A stretch of 64,000 nt of DNA from NCBI GenBank assembly GCA_030651895.1, contig JAUSBR010000004.1, positions 1-64,000 of the forward strand, given 5' to 3'. Of this stretch, positions 1 to 6,936 are shown one piece after another; positions within the stretch are counted from its first letter, which is position 1, and every line of letters starts with the position of its first letter. A program made the translations under genes and the position numbers. The notes beneath the pieces were generated by a model. It did no database searches. It saw nothing but the letters and a program-made list of their open reading frames with translations, and was not told where the DNA came from. Source of the stretch: Sideroxyarcus sp. (GTDB taxonomy: Bacteria; Pseudomonadota; Gammaproteobacteria; Burkholderiales; Gallionellaceae).

Positions 1-132
1 GAAGGCGCCGAACAGATGGCCGGCAAGATTACCAAGGTCAAACGGCAGAGTGGCGCTGTTGGGGTGATTGGTGCGCTGGATAAATACAGCACCTATTTTG
101 ATGATCCCGGGTTCAAGCCGATTCCGCACTGA
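1..132 (+). CDS. C-terminal end of an unidentified protein
   Basis: Frame 1 is open from the window edge to a TGA at 130-132 and encodes the last 43 residues of a protein that starts outside the window. The end is hydrophilic with several glycines and finishes in FKPIPH. I do not recognise the family. It is on the same strand as the redox genes that follow and is separated by about 90 bp from the next start, so it could belong to the same unit, but nothing in the sequence proves this. Confidence 0.5.
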   Translation, partial: EGAEQMAGKITKVKRQSGAVGVIGALDKYSTYFDDPGFKPIPH

Positions 133-219
133 ATTCCGTACGCCCGATTAAGGCTGACTTAAGCGTCGGACGCCAGGATGCACTCAATGCCTTTTCTTAC
201 CTGATTGAAAGGATCCGAA

Positions 220-507
220 ATGCGCAAGTGCATCCTGGTCATCGGACTGTTCGGGCTGGCGGTCACGAACGCTAATTCCGCTACTTCACAGACAGAATCC
301 TGCGATCAAATCAGAACGCTAATCAAAGCTCAAACCGGCGTCCCGCCAAAGGTGAATACAGAGTTGCTGCAGAAGCTTGCTCGGCCAGAGTGCCGTTTCT
401 CGGCCGCCGAGGTGTATCGTGCAGCCTACGGCGATAAGCCGATGCCAATCAACGACTCCGGCAGGCGTCGTGCCAAACGTGACCACGACCACCACGATCA
501 TGACTGA
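220..507 (+). CDS. small exported protein with His/Asp-rich C-terminus
   Basis: Encodes 95 residues. The ATG at 220 is preferred over an upstream TTG at 205 because an AAAGGA ribosome-binding sequence lies just before it. The N-terminus (MRKC, then a hydrophobic stretch ending near NANSA) looks like a signal peptide. Two cysteines remain in the mature part, and the last residues alternate Asp and His, a likely metal-binding tail. It ends three bases before the reductase gene at 511, so the two are probably cotranscribed and this may be a periplasmic accessory of the redox module. No family recognised. Confidence 0.65.
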   Translation: MRKCILVIGLFGLAVTNANSATSQTESCDQIRTLIKAQTGVPPKVNTELLQKLARPECRFSAAEVYRAAYGDKPMPINDSGRRRAKRDHDHHDHD

Positions 508-510
508 ACC

Positions 511-1782
511 ATGACATCGTCCTCCCTCTTGCTTTGGATCGCGTTTGGCATCGCGCTGCAAGTCGCGATCTGGCTTGGCATCGAATTCTGGCGTCATTGG
601 CTCGAATATCAGGGGCTGCGCAGCGGCGTTCCGGTGCAGGTGGGTTCCTTGCTGCCGGCCGCACCGCAGTTTGGTGCGTTATCCGAGCCGGCATTGATCG
701 CGGCTTGGTCCGGCCTCCGGCCATTCCGGGTTGAACGCAGGGTCGTCGAGGATGGCGCGCAGACGGTCTGCTCGTTCTATCTCGTACCCGAGGACGGTGA
801 AGCGCTGCCATCTTTTCTGCCTGGCCAGTTTCTGACCTTCCGCCTCGATGTTTCGCCGGCGGAGGGGGCGAGTGAGCAGATCATCCGCTGTTATTCCCTG
901 TCGGATGCCCCACGCCCGGATTACTACCGCGTTTCAATCAAGCGCGTGCCGGCACCTGCTGGTCGCGATGTGCCCCCGGGCCGTTCCTCGAACCACTTTC
1001 ACGATCAGGTCGCTGTCGGCAGTGTCCTGCAAGTACGTGCGCCGAGCGGCCATTTCCATATTGACCGCAGCGATGCTCCCGTGGTACTGATCGGCGGCGG
1101 CATCGGCATCACGCCGATGCTGAGCATGCTGAACTGGTGCCTGAACGAACAACCCGGACGCGAGCTATGGCTGTTCTATGGTGTGCGCAACAGCCGCGAA
1201 CTGGTGATGAAGTCCCATCTCGAACAACTGGCCGCCGCGTACCCCAACTTCCATCTGCGCTTCTGCTTCAGCGATCCGCTGCCGGAAGAAGTGGCCGGAC
1301 GCGACTATCATTTCGCCAGCCGCATCGACGTGCGCCTGCTGCGCGCGGAGCTGCCGCTCAAGCCCTATCACTTCTATATCTGCGGCCCCACCCCGCTGAT
1401 GGAGAGTCTGGTCCCGGCACTGGAAGATTGGGGCGTGCCCGACGCGCATATCCACTTCGAGGCCTTCGGCCCGGCATCGATCAAACGCAGATCCGCTGCG
1501 GCGCAGCCAGCCGTGACGACACAAAGCGACATCGTCGTCACCTTCGCCCGCTCCGGCAAACAATTCCAATGGCAGCCTGATGCCGGCAACCTGCTGGAAT
1601 TCGCCGAAGCCAACGGCATCGCGGTCGATTCCGGCTGCCGTGCCGGCGGCTGCGGCAGTTGCCAGACTACGATCACGAGCGGCGAAGTAAGCTATGGCCA
1701 GGCACCCGAGTTCGATCCGGAGCCGGGCAGTTGTCTGCTCTGCACCTGCATCCCGAAAACCAGCGTCACCCTGGAGGTGTAA
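511..1782 (+). CDS. membrane-anchored FAD/NAD(P)H reductase with C-terminal 2Fe-2S domain
   Basis: Encodes 423 residues. One transmembrane segment (about 7-27) is followed by RHW and other positive residues, so the soluble part should be cytoplasmic. A ferredoxin-reductase-type FAD domain (about 70-185) with an RCYSLSDAP flavin motif precedes an NAD(P)H domain beginning at GGGIGITPM (about 196) and containing ICGPTPLM. The last 90 residues form a plant-type ferredoxin domain with CRAGGCGSC and a distal CLLCTC. The expected reaction is electron transfer from NAD(P)H through FAD to the 2Fe-2S cluster. It abuts the membrane cytochrome-like gene at 1783, the likely electron acceptor. The physiological substrate is not evident. 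Confidence 0.85.
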   Translation: MTSSSLLLWIAFGIALQVAIWLGIEFWRHWLEYQGLRSGVPVQVGSLLPAAPQFGALSEPALIAAWSGLRPFRVERRVVEDGAQTVCSFYLVPEDGEALPSFLPGQFLTFRLDVSPAEGASEQIIRCYSLSDAPRPDYYRVSIKRVPAPAGRDVPPGRSSNHFHDQVAVGSVLQVRAPSGHFHIDRSDAPVVLIGGGIGITPMLSMLNWCLNEQPGRELWLFYGVRNSRELVMKSHLEQLAAAYPNFHLRFCFSDPLPEEVAGRDYHFASRIDVRLLRAELPLKPYHFYICGPTPLMESLVPALEDWGVPDAHIHFEAFGPASIKRRSAAAQPAVTTQSDIVVTFARSGKQFQWQPDAGNLLEFAEANGIAVDSGCRAGGCGSCQTTITSGEVSYGQAPEFDPEPGSCLLCTCIPKTSVTLEV

Positions 1783-2361
1783 ATGACGACTTCGCTCTGG
1801 CGCCAACATATCCTGCCCTTCACCGTGCTGGTCGGCCTGCTGGCCGTCGCCACGCTGGCCGGGGATTATCTGCTGCACCGCTTGAACCTGGTCTGGATCG
1901 GTCGCTATCTCGGCATACCGGGAACCGTCCTGATCATCGGCTCGCTGGTCTATTCGCTGCGCAAACGCAAATACATCACCTCGGGCAATCCCAAGACGCT
2001 GCTCACCCTGCATGAGTTCACTGCCTGGCTGGGCTCGTTGATGGTGCTCATCCACGCCGGCATCCACTTCAACGCCATCCTGCCCTGGCTGGCGACGGTG
2101 GCGATGGGCGTGAACGTGATCAGCGGCCTGGTCGGCAAACTGCTGCTGGACCGTTCGCGTGCGCACGTGCGGGGCCAGCGCGAACACTTTCAGTTGCGCG
2201 GCCTGTCGCGGCCGGAAGTGGAACAGGCGGTGTTCTGGGATGCCGTGAGCCTCGACACCATGACCAAATGGCGCAAGGTCCACATCCCCATCTTCATCAT
2301 CTTCGCCGTGTTGTCGCTGGGGCACATCATCAGCATCTTTCTGTTCTGGGGGTGGATATGA
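1783..2361 (+). CDS. cytochrome-b-like integral membrane protein
   Basis: Encodes 192 residues and starts directly after the reductase stop. About five hydrophobic helices are visible (near 9-27, 38-58, 77-96, 98-118 and 168-190). Histidines at 77, 91, 95, 167 and 181 lie within or at the ends of helices, in an arrangement that could bind b-type haem. Its stop overlaps the ATG of the octahaem cytochrome gene (ATGA), so translation is coupled. Placed between a cytoplasmic NAD(P)H reductase and a periplasmic multihaem cytochrome, it is the natural transmembrane electron conduit. Haem binding is inferred from histidine placement, not from a recognised family motif. Confidence 0.65.
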   Translation: MTTSLWRQHILPFTVLVGLLAVATLAGDYLLHRLNLVWIGRYLGIPGTVLIIGSLVYSLRKRKYITSGNPKTLLTLHEFTAWLGSLMVLIHAGIHFNAILPWLATVAMGVNVISGLVGKLLLDRSRAHVRGQREHFQLRGLSRPEVEQAVFWDAVSLDTMTKWRKVHIPIFIIFAVLSLGHIISIFLFWGWI

Positions 2362-3107
2362 GCCGCACCCTCAAGATCATCCTCGCCGCCAACCTGATCG
2401 TGCTGGCCGTGCTGGCCTTCGTCTATCCCAACCTGATGGTCGGGCCGGGCAAGCTCATCCCCGGCCACAAGCAACTGGAAACCGATTGCTTCGCCTGCCA
2501 CAGCAAATTCGGCGGCGCGACCTCCGAACGCTGCGTGACATGCCACAAGCCGGAACAGATCGGCAAACTCACCTCGACAGGTCTGCCCATCGTCAAGCCG
2601 CTCGCCGCCACGCCCTTCCACCAGAAGCTGGTCAGCCAGAACTGCATCGCCTGCCATAGCGACCATGCCGGCGTGAAGCGCTTCCGCCAGCAGGGCCGTT
2701 TCGACCATGCACTGCTCGACAAGGGATCGCGCGCGCAATGCCAGAGCTGCCACAAGTCACCCGCCGATTCGCTGCACCAGAAGATCAGCGGCAACTGCAG
2801 CCAGTGCCACAACCAGGACAAATGGGTTCCCGCGACCTTCGACCACGGCAAGTACTTCGCCCTGGATCGCGACCATGACGCCAGTTGCGTGACCTGCCAC
2901 GTGCGCAACGACTACAGCCGCTATACCTGCTACGGCTGCCACGAGCACTCGCCCGAGAGCATCCGGCGCGAGCACATCGAGGAAGGCATCCGCGATTACG
3001 ACAACTGCGTCGAATGCCACCGCAGCGCCGACGAACACGACATCCGCAATCGCTCCGGCGGTCGCGGCGGCGAGGGCGGTCGCGAGGGACACGACGATGA
3101 CGATTGA
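2358..3107 (+). CDS. octahaem c-type cytochrome, membrane anchored
   Basis: Encodes 249 residues from the ATG at 2358. An uncleaved N-terminal anchor (about 7-24) is followed by eight CXXCH motifs at residues 44, 59, 96, 128, 147, 177, 191 and 217, with many extra histidines that could be distal ligands. The spacing resembles cytochrome c3-type multihaem proteins. A low-complexity Gly/Arg/Asp tail follows the last haem. The start overlaps the stop of the membrane gene before it. It should receive electrons from the membrane protein and pass them to periplasmic or outer-membrane partners; no partner porin gene is present in the window. Confidence 0.88.
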   Translation: MSRTLKIILAANLIVLAVLAFVYPNLMVGPGKLIPGHKQLETDCFACHSKFGGATSERCVTCHKPEQIGKLTSTGLPIVKPLAATPFHQKLVSQNCIACHSDHAGVKRFRQQGRFDHALLDKGSRAQCQSCHKSPADSLHQKISGNCSQCHNQDKWVPATFDHGKYFALDRDHDASCVTCHVRNDYSRYTCYGCHEHSPESIRREHIEEGIRDYDNCVECHRSADEHDIRNRSGGRGGEGGREGHDDDD

Positions 3108-3146
3108 TCTCCCATCCGACCCGCACGGTCCGACTCACCATCCATC

Positions 3147-3926
3147 ATGACTATGCCGAACCGCTACCGCCTTTTGCTCAGAGTAAGCGCCTTCGTTGGC
3201 TTCATCATCGCAGCCAAACTCGTTGCACACACCTACGGCTGGGAGGTCATCTCGATCAACCCGCTTTTCTCGGGCATCATCGCCGCCAACGTATTCCTCA
3301 TGGGATTCCTGCTGAACGGTGTGCTGTCTGATTTCAAGGAAAGCGAGCGACTGCCGGGAGAATTGAGCGCCTCGCTGGAGAATCTGGCCCAGGAAGTGAT
3401 CGGCATCAAACTGGCGAAACCGGAAGCCGAAGTCGGCCCCTGCCTGAACTCGATCGCCCAGCTCGGGCAGGATATCGTGAGCTGGCTTCACAAGAAGCAG
3501 CGCACATCCGAACTGATGGAAAGTCTGGACAGACTGACCGCACATTTCGCGAAAATGGAGCAATGGACGCAGGCGACACTGGTCGCGCGATTGAAGCAGG
3601 AACAGAGCAATCTGCGGCGCAGCCTCACGCGCATCCACACCATCCGCGAAACTTCATTCATCTCGTCCGGCTATCTGCTTTCCGACCTGATCACCACCCT
3701 GCTTTGCGCCGGGCTGGTGCTGGCAAAGATAGACCCGTTCCACGAGTCCCTCTTCTTCGTCACCGTCATCTCCTACCTGATGATCTTCCTGCTCTTCCTC
3801 ATCCGCGACCTCGACAACCCGTTTGGCTACTACGAGCAGTCATCCAGCGAAGACGTATCACTGAAACCGCTGATGGATACGGCGAACCGGCTGCAACACC
3901 TCGCCGCGACAAAGATCGTTCCGTAA
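3147..3926 (+). CDS. four-helix membrane protein, function unknown
   Basis: Encodes 259 residues. Two hydrophobic segments at the N-terminus (about 8-28 and 38-58) and two near the C-terminus (about 175-195 and 198-216) flank a largely helical, charged middle (60-170). This layout resembles bestrophin-like/DUF4239 membrane proteins, but I cannot confirm that family by motif. It lies 39 bp after the octahaem cytochrome on the same strand and may be in the same transcript. It has no CXXCH and no conserved intramembrane histidines, so a direct redox role is not supported. Confidence 0.6.
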   Translation: MTMPNRYRLLLRVSAFVGFIIAAKLVAHTYGWEVISINPLFSGIIAANVFLMGFLLNGVLSDFKESERLPGELSASLENLAQEVIGIKLAKPEAEVGPCLNSIAQLGQDIVSWLHKKQRTSELMESLDRLTAHFAKMEQWTQATLVARLKQEQSNLRRSLTRIHTIRETSFISSGYLLSDLITTLLCAGLVLAKIDPFHESLFFVTVISYLMIFLLFLIRDLDNPFGYYEQSSSEDVSLKPLMDTANRLQHLAATKIVP

Positions 3927-3936
3927 GAAAATGTTT

Positions 3937-3954
3937 CCTGCCCATCGGCAGAAA
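3937..3954. terminator. short hairpin between convergent genes
   Basis: CTGCC (3938-3942) and GGCAG (3947-3951) form a 5-bp stem with A-rich sequence on the right and TTT on the left. It lies between the stop of the plus-strand gene at 3926 and the minus-strand gene ending at 3972, so it may terminate both. The stem is short, so this is tentative. Confidence 0.35.
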
Positions 3955-3971
3955 ACAAACAGAGATGGATC

Positions 3972-4361
3972 TCAAGCGCGCCGCAACGTCCCCCACAAAC
4001 CGAGCAACCCGACGGGGATGAACAATATCCATTGCGGCAGTTTGAACAGCAGCCCATCCCCCGGTTGTGTGGACACGACCGCCAGAAACACCAGCCCGAA
4101 ACACAGCCAGAGCACGGAGATGAACAGCGCCAGATAGCGCGCAGCCGCCGCGTGGCGCGGCAGCGCACTCACATACAGTGCGATGGCAGACAACACCAGC
4201 GTCACCGTCACCAGATGCCAGACCGCATACAGCGTCAACCTCGGCTCTTCCGCCAGCGCGGAAGCCAGCAGCGGCGTCGCGACATCCGCCCCGCCCGCAA
4301 AAAGATGGATGGCCGCGATGAGGGCGGTCAGCAGTGAAGCGATGAGGAGTGGTTTGTTCAC
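3972..4361 (-). CDS. small membrane protein at the distal end of the integron
   Basis: Encodes about 129 residues from a GTG at 4361; an upstream in-frame start at 4400 would add a basic, unlikely N-terminus. Four hydrophobic segments are visible, with the pattern YAVWHLVTVTLVLSAIALYV in the second. It has the same orientation as the integron cassettes and lies just beyond a truncated attC-like sequence, so it is either the last cassette without its own distal attC or a resident gene at the old array border. No function assigned. Confidence 0.5.
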   Translation of the reverse strand: MNKPLLIASLLTALIAAIHLFAGGADVATPLLASALAEEPRLTLYAVWHLVTVTLVLSAIALYVSALPRHAAAARYLALFISVLWLCFGLVFLAVVSTQPGDGLLFKLPQWILFIPVGLLGLWGTLRRA

Positions 4362-4403
4362 ACGTCTATACCGATGAAAGCGTGGTCTGCGCCCGATCAA
4401 CCA

Positions 4404-4448
4404 CGTCTCAGTGAGCGGAGGGGTGCGAAACTGAGCGCAGGGTTAGGC
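4404..4448 (-). repeat. truncated or diverged attC-like site
   Basis: The right half (GAGCG..GGG..GCGAAA.TGAGCGCAGGGTTAGGC) matches the R' and L' half of the other attC sites and ends in the core GTTAGGC at 4442-4448. I cannot find a matching R'' core on the left, so the site is either cut or strongly diverged. It marks the downstream end of the toxin-antitoxin cassette. Confidence 0.55.
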
Positions 4449-4739
4449 TCTAGCCTGCCAAATAGCGGGGTCTCTGCTTCCATGAAATACCGCCAAGACA
4501 ACAATACGATGTTGCTCAGCGCGAAAATACACGCTGTACGGGAAGCGATTTGCAACGACACGCCGAATGTCCTCGCGAACAACGGCAAACTGGTGTGGGT
4601 GTTCAGATGCCCGCGACAGGCAACGCTCGATCTCGTCCATGAACTCCAAAGCAAGGCCGATTCGCTTGGTCTCGTACCACGCACTTGCTTCGATGAACTC
4701 TGCACTGGCGGCGCGATGAAAAGTAACAGGCAGACTCAT
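4443..4739 (-). CDS. ParE/RelE-family toxin of a cassette-borne TA pair
   Basis: Encodes 98 residues with the ParE-type pattern: HRAASAEFIEASAWYE at the start, central RR.V..RFPYSVYFR and the ending VLAVFHGSRDP. This small basic fold usually poisons gyrase or translation; which one cannot be read from the sequence. The start overlaps the antitoxin stop by four bases (ATGA), giving antitoxin-first order and coupled translation. The stop codon TAA is formed by the attC core GTTAGGC, so the gene runs directly into its recombination site. In integrons such modules are known to stabilise arrays. Confidence 0.82.
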   Translation of the reverse strand: MSLPVTFHRAASAEFIEASAWYETKRIGLALEFMDEIERCLSRASEHPHQFAVVREDIRRVVANRFPYSVYFRAEQHRIVVLAVFHGSRDPAIWQARA

Positions 4740-4963
4740 TGCCTGATTTTGGCAAGAGCCGCAGCCTTTACTTCACTCCAGGAAATAACATCATTGGGGT
4801 TGGCAAGATGGTCTGCGAGGCGGCGATCAAGTTCTGTCTTTTGCGCCTCAGTCAACGAAGGTGCAGCGCCGCGACTAACAATGCCGTCCCATATGGCCTC
4901 AACCAGTTCAATCTGTTCGTCAGTGTTGAGTACACGTGCTTGCTGCAAGAGTTGCGTATTCAT
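4736..4963 (-). CDS. addiction-module antitoxin
   Basis: Encodes 75 residues beginning MNTQLLQQARVLNTDEQIEL and containing LVEAIWDGI, the pattern of the TIGR02574-type 'putative addiction module component' antitoxins. It is acidic and helical, as expected for a partner that neutralises a ParE-type toxin. It precedes and overlaps the toxin gene. About 70 bp separate its start from the next attC, enough room for a private promoter, so the pair may be expressed independently of the integron promoter. Confidence 0.78.
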   Translation of the reverse strand: MNTQLLQQARVLNTDEQIELVEAIWDGIVSRGAAPSLTEAQKTELDRRLADHLANPNDVISWSEVKAAALAKIRQ

Positions 4964-5029
4964 GGCCTAGACTCCATTCATAACTGATGAGGCAATTCTA
5001 GCGCGCCTCGCACCCCAAGTCGAACGTAT

Positions 5030-5094
5030 GTCTAACGTGCAGCTAAGGCGCGTCCCAGCGACCGGAGGGAGCGAACTTGAGCGTAGGGTTAGGT
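5030..5094 (-). repeat. attC site, shortened form
   Basis: Runs from core GTCTAAC (5030-5036) to core GTTAGGT (5088-5094), 65 bp. It matches the 78-bp sites of this array but lacks about 13 bp of the central GGGGCGCGCCGAA part of the variable terminal structure. The cores and the GAGCGAACTTGAGCG arm are intact, so it should still fold and recombine. Confidence 0.85.
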
Positions 5095-5100
5095 TGCGTT

Positions 5101-5448
5101 TCATTCTCCATCCTTGCTAAGAAATTTTGATAACCCAAGCATCCCAATACCTACCACGATTGAAATGCCGACAAAATTAACGAGGTAACTCGGTGCGGCT
5201 TGATTGGTTGCCTCAACATAGATGATGCCAACAAACCCAAGAAGCCCAAATAAAATGATGAGGTAGGCTGCCCCGCCAAGGTAGCTGCCTTTGGGAAAGA
5301 AGCTATCAGAAGGATGGCTGGCGAAAGGATAAAGGGGGTGGGTTTTCGAGTCAGACCGTCGATCTGCTATGAATCGGTAAGCGACGTATGCCACCAGGAC
5401 GGCTGCAAGAAACGCCCAAACCACAATGATTGGAAACGGACTGTCCAT
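5101..5448 (-). CDS. cassette protein with three transmembrane segments, unknown function
   Basis: Encodes 115 residues. Hydrophobic helices lie near 6-24, 56-78 and 88-106, joined by a short hydrophilic loop (about 28-50) containing RRSDSKTHPLYPF. It is the only gene between the attC sites at 5030 and 5453 and points the same way as the other cassettes. Base composition is more AT-rich than the flagellar genes, consistent with independent origin. No family recognised. Confidence 0.65.
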   Translation of the reverse strand: MDSPFPIIVVWAFLAAVLVAYVAYRFIADRRSDSKTHPLYPFASHPSDSFFPKGSYLGGAAYLIILFGLLGFVGIIYVEATNQAAPSYLVNFVGISIVVGIGMLGLSKFLSKDGE

Positions 5449-5452
5449 AGCT

Positions 5453-5530
5453 ACCTAACGTGCAGCTAAGGGGCGCGCCGCAGGCGCGTCCCAGCGACCG
5501 GAGGGAGCGAACTTGAGCGTAGGGTTAGGG
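5453..5530 (-). repeat. attC site
   Basis: 78 bp from core ACCTAAC (5453-5459) to core GTTAGGG (5524-5530), with the array-specific CGTGCAGCTAAG and GAGCGAACTTGAGCG arms around a GC-rich terminal hairpin. Confidence 0.9.
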
Positions 5531-5551
5531 TGCTTATCACTCCACCATGAA

Positions 5552-5881
5552 TTACGAATCATCATTAGCACCGTCAGGTTTGGATTTTTGCAGTCGCATC
5601 ATCAAAGAGAAAACCATACCGAAGACAACAACTGCATATATTCGACACGATATAACTAACATGTGTCCCATGCGATCACTTTCAGGTAGTTGTATACCAA
5701 ACAATATGATTGGCAATTGGGCTAGTGCCGCCGTAATGTCCGTAAGGACGGGGATTTGGGAAAGAATTATCCCCACTCCGAGGAGCGGGAAAAATTGTGC
5801 AAACCCACCGGCAATAAGAAATGCCATCAGTAAAGCGTTCAGGGTGGGCGATCTCCGACTGTATTTATATCTTATTGGCAT
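5552..5881 (-). CDS. cassette protein, small hydrophobic, unknown function
   Basis: Encodes 109 residues. Hydrophobic stretches lie near 14-36, 44-63 and 71-94, with a basic start (RYKYSRR) and a polar tail. The gene is the only good frame in the cassette bounded by attC sites at 5453 and 5887 and is AT-rich compared with the chromosome around it. No family recognised. The start at 5881 is six bases from the next attC, so any ribosome-binding site would fall within or next to the attC core. Confidence 0.6.
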   Translation of the reverse strand: MPIRYKYSRRSPTLNALLMAFLIAGGFAQFFPLLGVGIILSQIPVLTDITAALAQLPIILFGIQLPESDRMGHMLVISCRIYAVVVFGMVFSLMMRLQKSKPDGANDDS

Positions 5882-5886
5882 TGAAA

Positions 5887-5964
5887 CCCTAACGTGCAGC
5901 TAAGGGGCGCGCCGAAGGCGCGTCCCAGCGACCGGAGGGAGCGAACTTGAGCGTAGGGTTAGAC
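5887..5964 (-). repeat. attC site
   Basis: 78 bp from core CCCTAAC (5887-5893) to core GTTAGAC (5958-5964), nearly identical inside to the neighbouring sites. The stop codon of the next cassette gene (5959-5961) lies within the right-hand core. Confidence 0.9.
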
Positions 5965-6405
5965 CTTTTGGCGCGCATGCTCAAAAGTGAAGCCAGTAAA
6001 CACAATGCGAAACTCAGCGGAAGAAACGAACAACATTCTTACCTCTGTGGCCGAATCAAGCGCTTCGAACTCCCAATAGCCAAGGTCACCAAGTTCGGAT
6101 TCAACGTATTCCTGTTGAGGCAGCTGCTGATCGAACAGCGATACGCCCGTAAAGCGAATGGTATAGCGCACCGGGTACTCAAGCTTCTGATTCCAACCAT
6201 GGAGTACCAAGGTCACGGTTTTGTCTTCAAAATTGCAAATGATGCTTTTAACTTCAGAATCGTGAAGCGTGTGCGCGGCATCAAAGGCAACCAATTCGGG
6301 GGGAAGCTGAGAACGGACGGAAGCTAGATAAGCTTCGTACCGCTGAAAGAGCGGCTGCGCATCTTCGCATCCGCTTTCCCACCACTCTTTCGTAAAGTAC
6401 TTCAC
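5959..6405 (-). CDS. DUF4085-like cassette protein
   Basis: Encodes 148 residues starting MKYFTKEWW, the signature opening of the DUF4085 family, followed by YEAYLASVRSQLP and a beta-rich second half typical of these proteins. The function of the family is unknown to me. There is no signal peptide or membrane segment. The TAA stop is supplied by the attC core, so the coding region ends inside the recombination site. All cassette genes here point away from attI, as in a standard integron. Confidence 0.72.
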   Translation of the reverse strand: MKYFTKEWWESGCEDAQPLFQRYEAYLASVRSQLPPELVAFDAAHTLHDSEVKSIICNFEDKTVTLVLHGWNQKLEYPVRYTIRFTGVSLFDQQLPQQEYVESELGDLGYWEFEALDSATEVRMLFVSSAEFRIVFTGFTFEHARQKV

Positions 6406-6417
6406 TCGTTCTCCTAG

Positions 6418-6495
6418 GTCTAACGTGCAGCTAAGGGGCGCGCCGAAGGCGCGTCCCAGCGACCGCAGGGAGCGAACTTGAGCGCTGGGTTAGGC
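6418..6495 (-). repeat. attC site
   Basis: 78 bp from core GTCTAAC (6418-6424) to core GTTAGGC (6489-6495). It differs from its neighbours only at a few positions (CGCAGGG and GCGCTGG in the right arm). Confidence 0.92.
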
Positions 6496-6855
6496 GTAAG
6501 GGGTGAGACGTTGCTGCCATAGCTGTAATTGCTCCTGAGTGAGCAGCCCGGACCAAACCATGGCGCCGGACAAAGACTGAACAAAGATGCGGCGCTGCAG
6601 CCCCGCGAGAAAGTGCGCGTAAAGGGTGAAGTGCTCCTCGGCAAGAGAAGCAACCCAGTACGCGGAACATCCATTAATTTCACCGCTAGGCTGACCGGCC
6701 GGAGAAATAATATTCGCAATAAGCCGAGAAGCAAGGACCGAACGCGATTCAGCGCCGAGGCGGATGGAAGAAGAGCCTTGTAGCAGAGAGACGGCGCACC
6801 AATCTTCGCCTTCCAGCACAAGCTCAGCGTCAGCGATGGGCAGCGTAATTTTCAT
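6490..6855 (-). CDS. cassette protein of unknown function
   Basis: Encodes 121 residues, soluble and without signal peptide. The N-terminus (MKITLPIADAELVLEGEDW) reads as a beta hairpin and the C-terminus is helical with LLTQEQLQLWQQRL. No known motif seen. The stop TAA coincides with the attC core at 6489-6495 and the start is three bases from the attC core at 6858, so the cassette carries almost no non-coding DNA and must rely on upstream transcription from the attI side. Confidence 0.65.
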   Translation of the reverse strand: MKITLPIADAELVLEGEDWCAVSLLQGSSSIRLGAESRSVLASRLIANIISPAGQPSGEINGCSAYWVASLAEEHFTLYAHFLAGLQRRIFVQSLSGAMVWSGLLTQEQLQLWQQRLTPYA

Positions 6856-6857
6856 AT

Positions 6858-6935
6858 GCCTAACGTGCAGCTAAGGGGCGCGCCGAAGGCGCGTCCCAGC
6901 GACCAAAGGGAGCGAACTTGAGCGTAGGGTTAGCC
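6858..6935 (-). repeat. attC site of the first cassette
   Basis: 78 bp from core GCCTAAC (6858-6864) to core GTTAGCC (6929-6935). The right core equals the core at attI (GGCTAAC at 7347-7353), as expected for the most recently inserted, promoter-proximal cassette. Confidence 0.92.
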
Positions 6936-6936
6936 G

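Noticed and set aside
5547-6327. Plus-strand open frames within the cassettes
   Set aside because: They oppose better minus-strand frames that fit the cassette orientation, start near the attC and end at the next core.
4404-6935. Regularly spaced near-identical repeats as a CRISPR array
   Set aside because: The repeats are 65-78 bp, separated by 350-500 bp, each spacer holds a gene, and a matching integron integrase is adjacent; they are attC sites.
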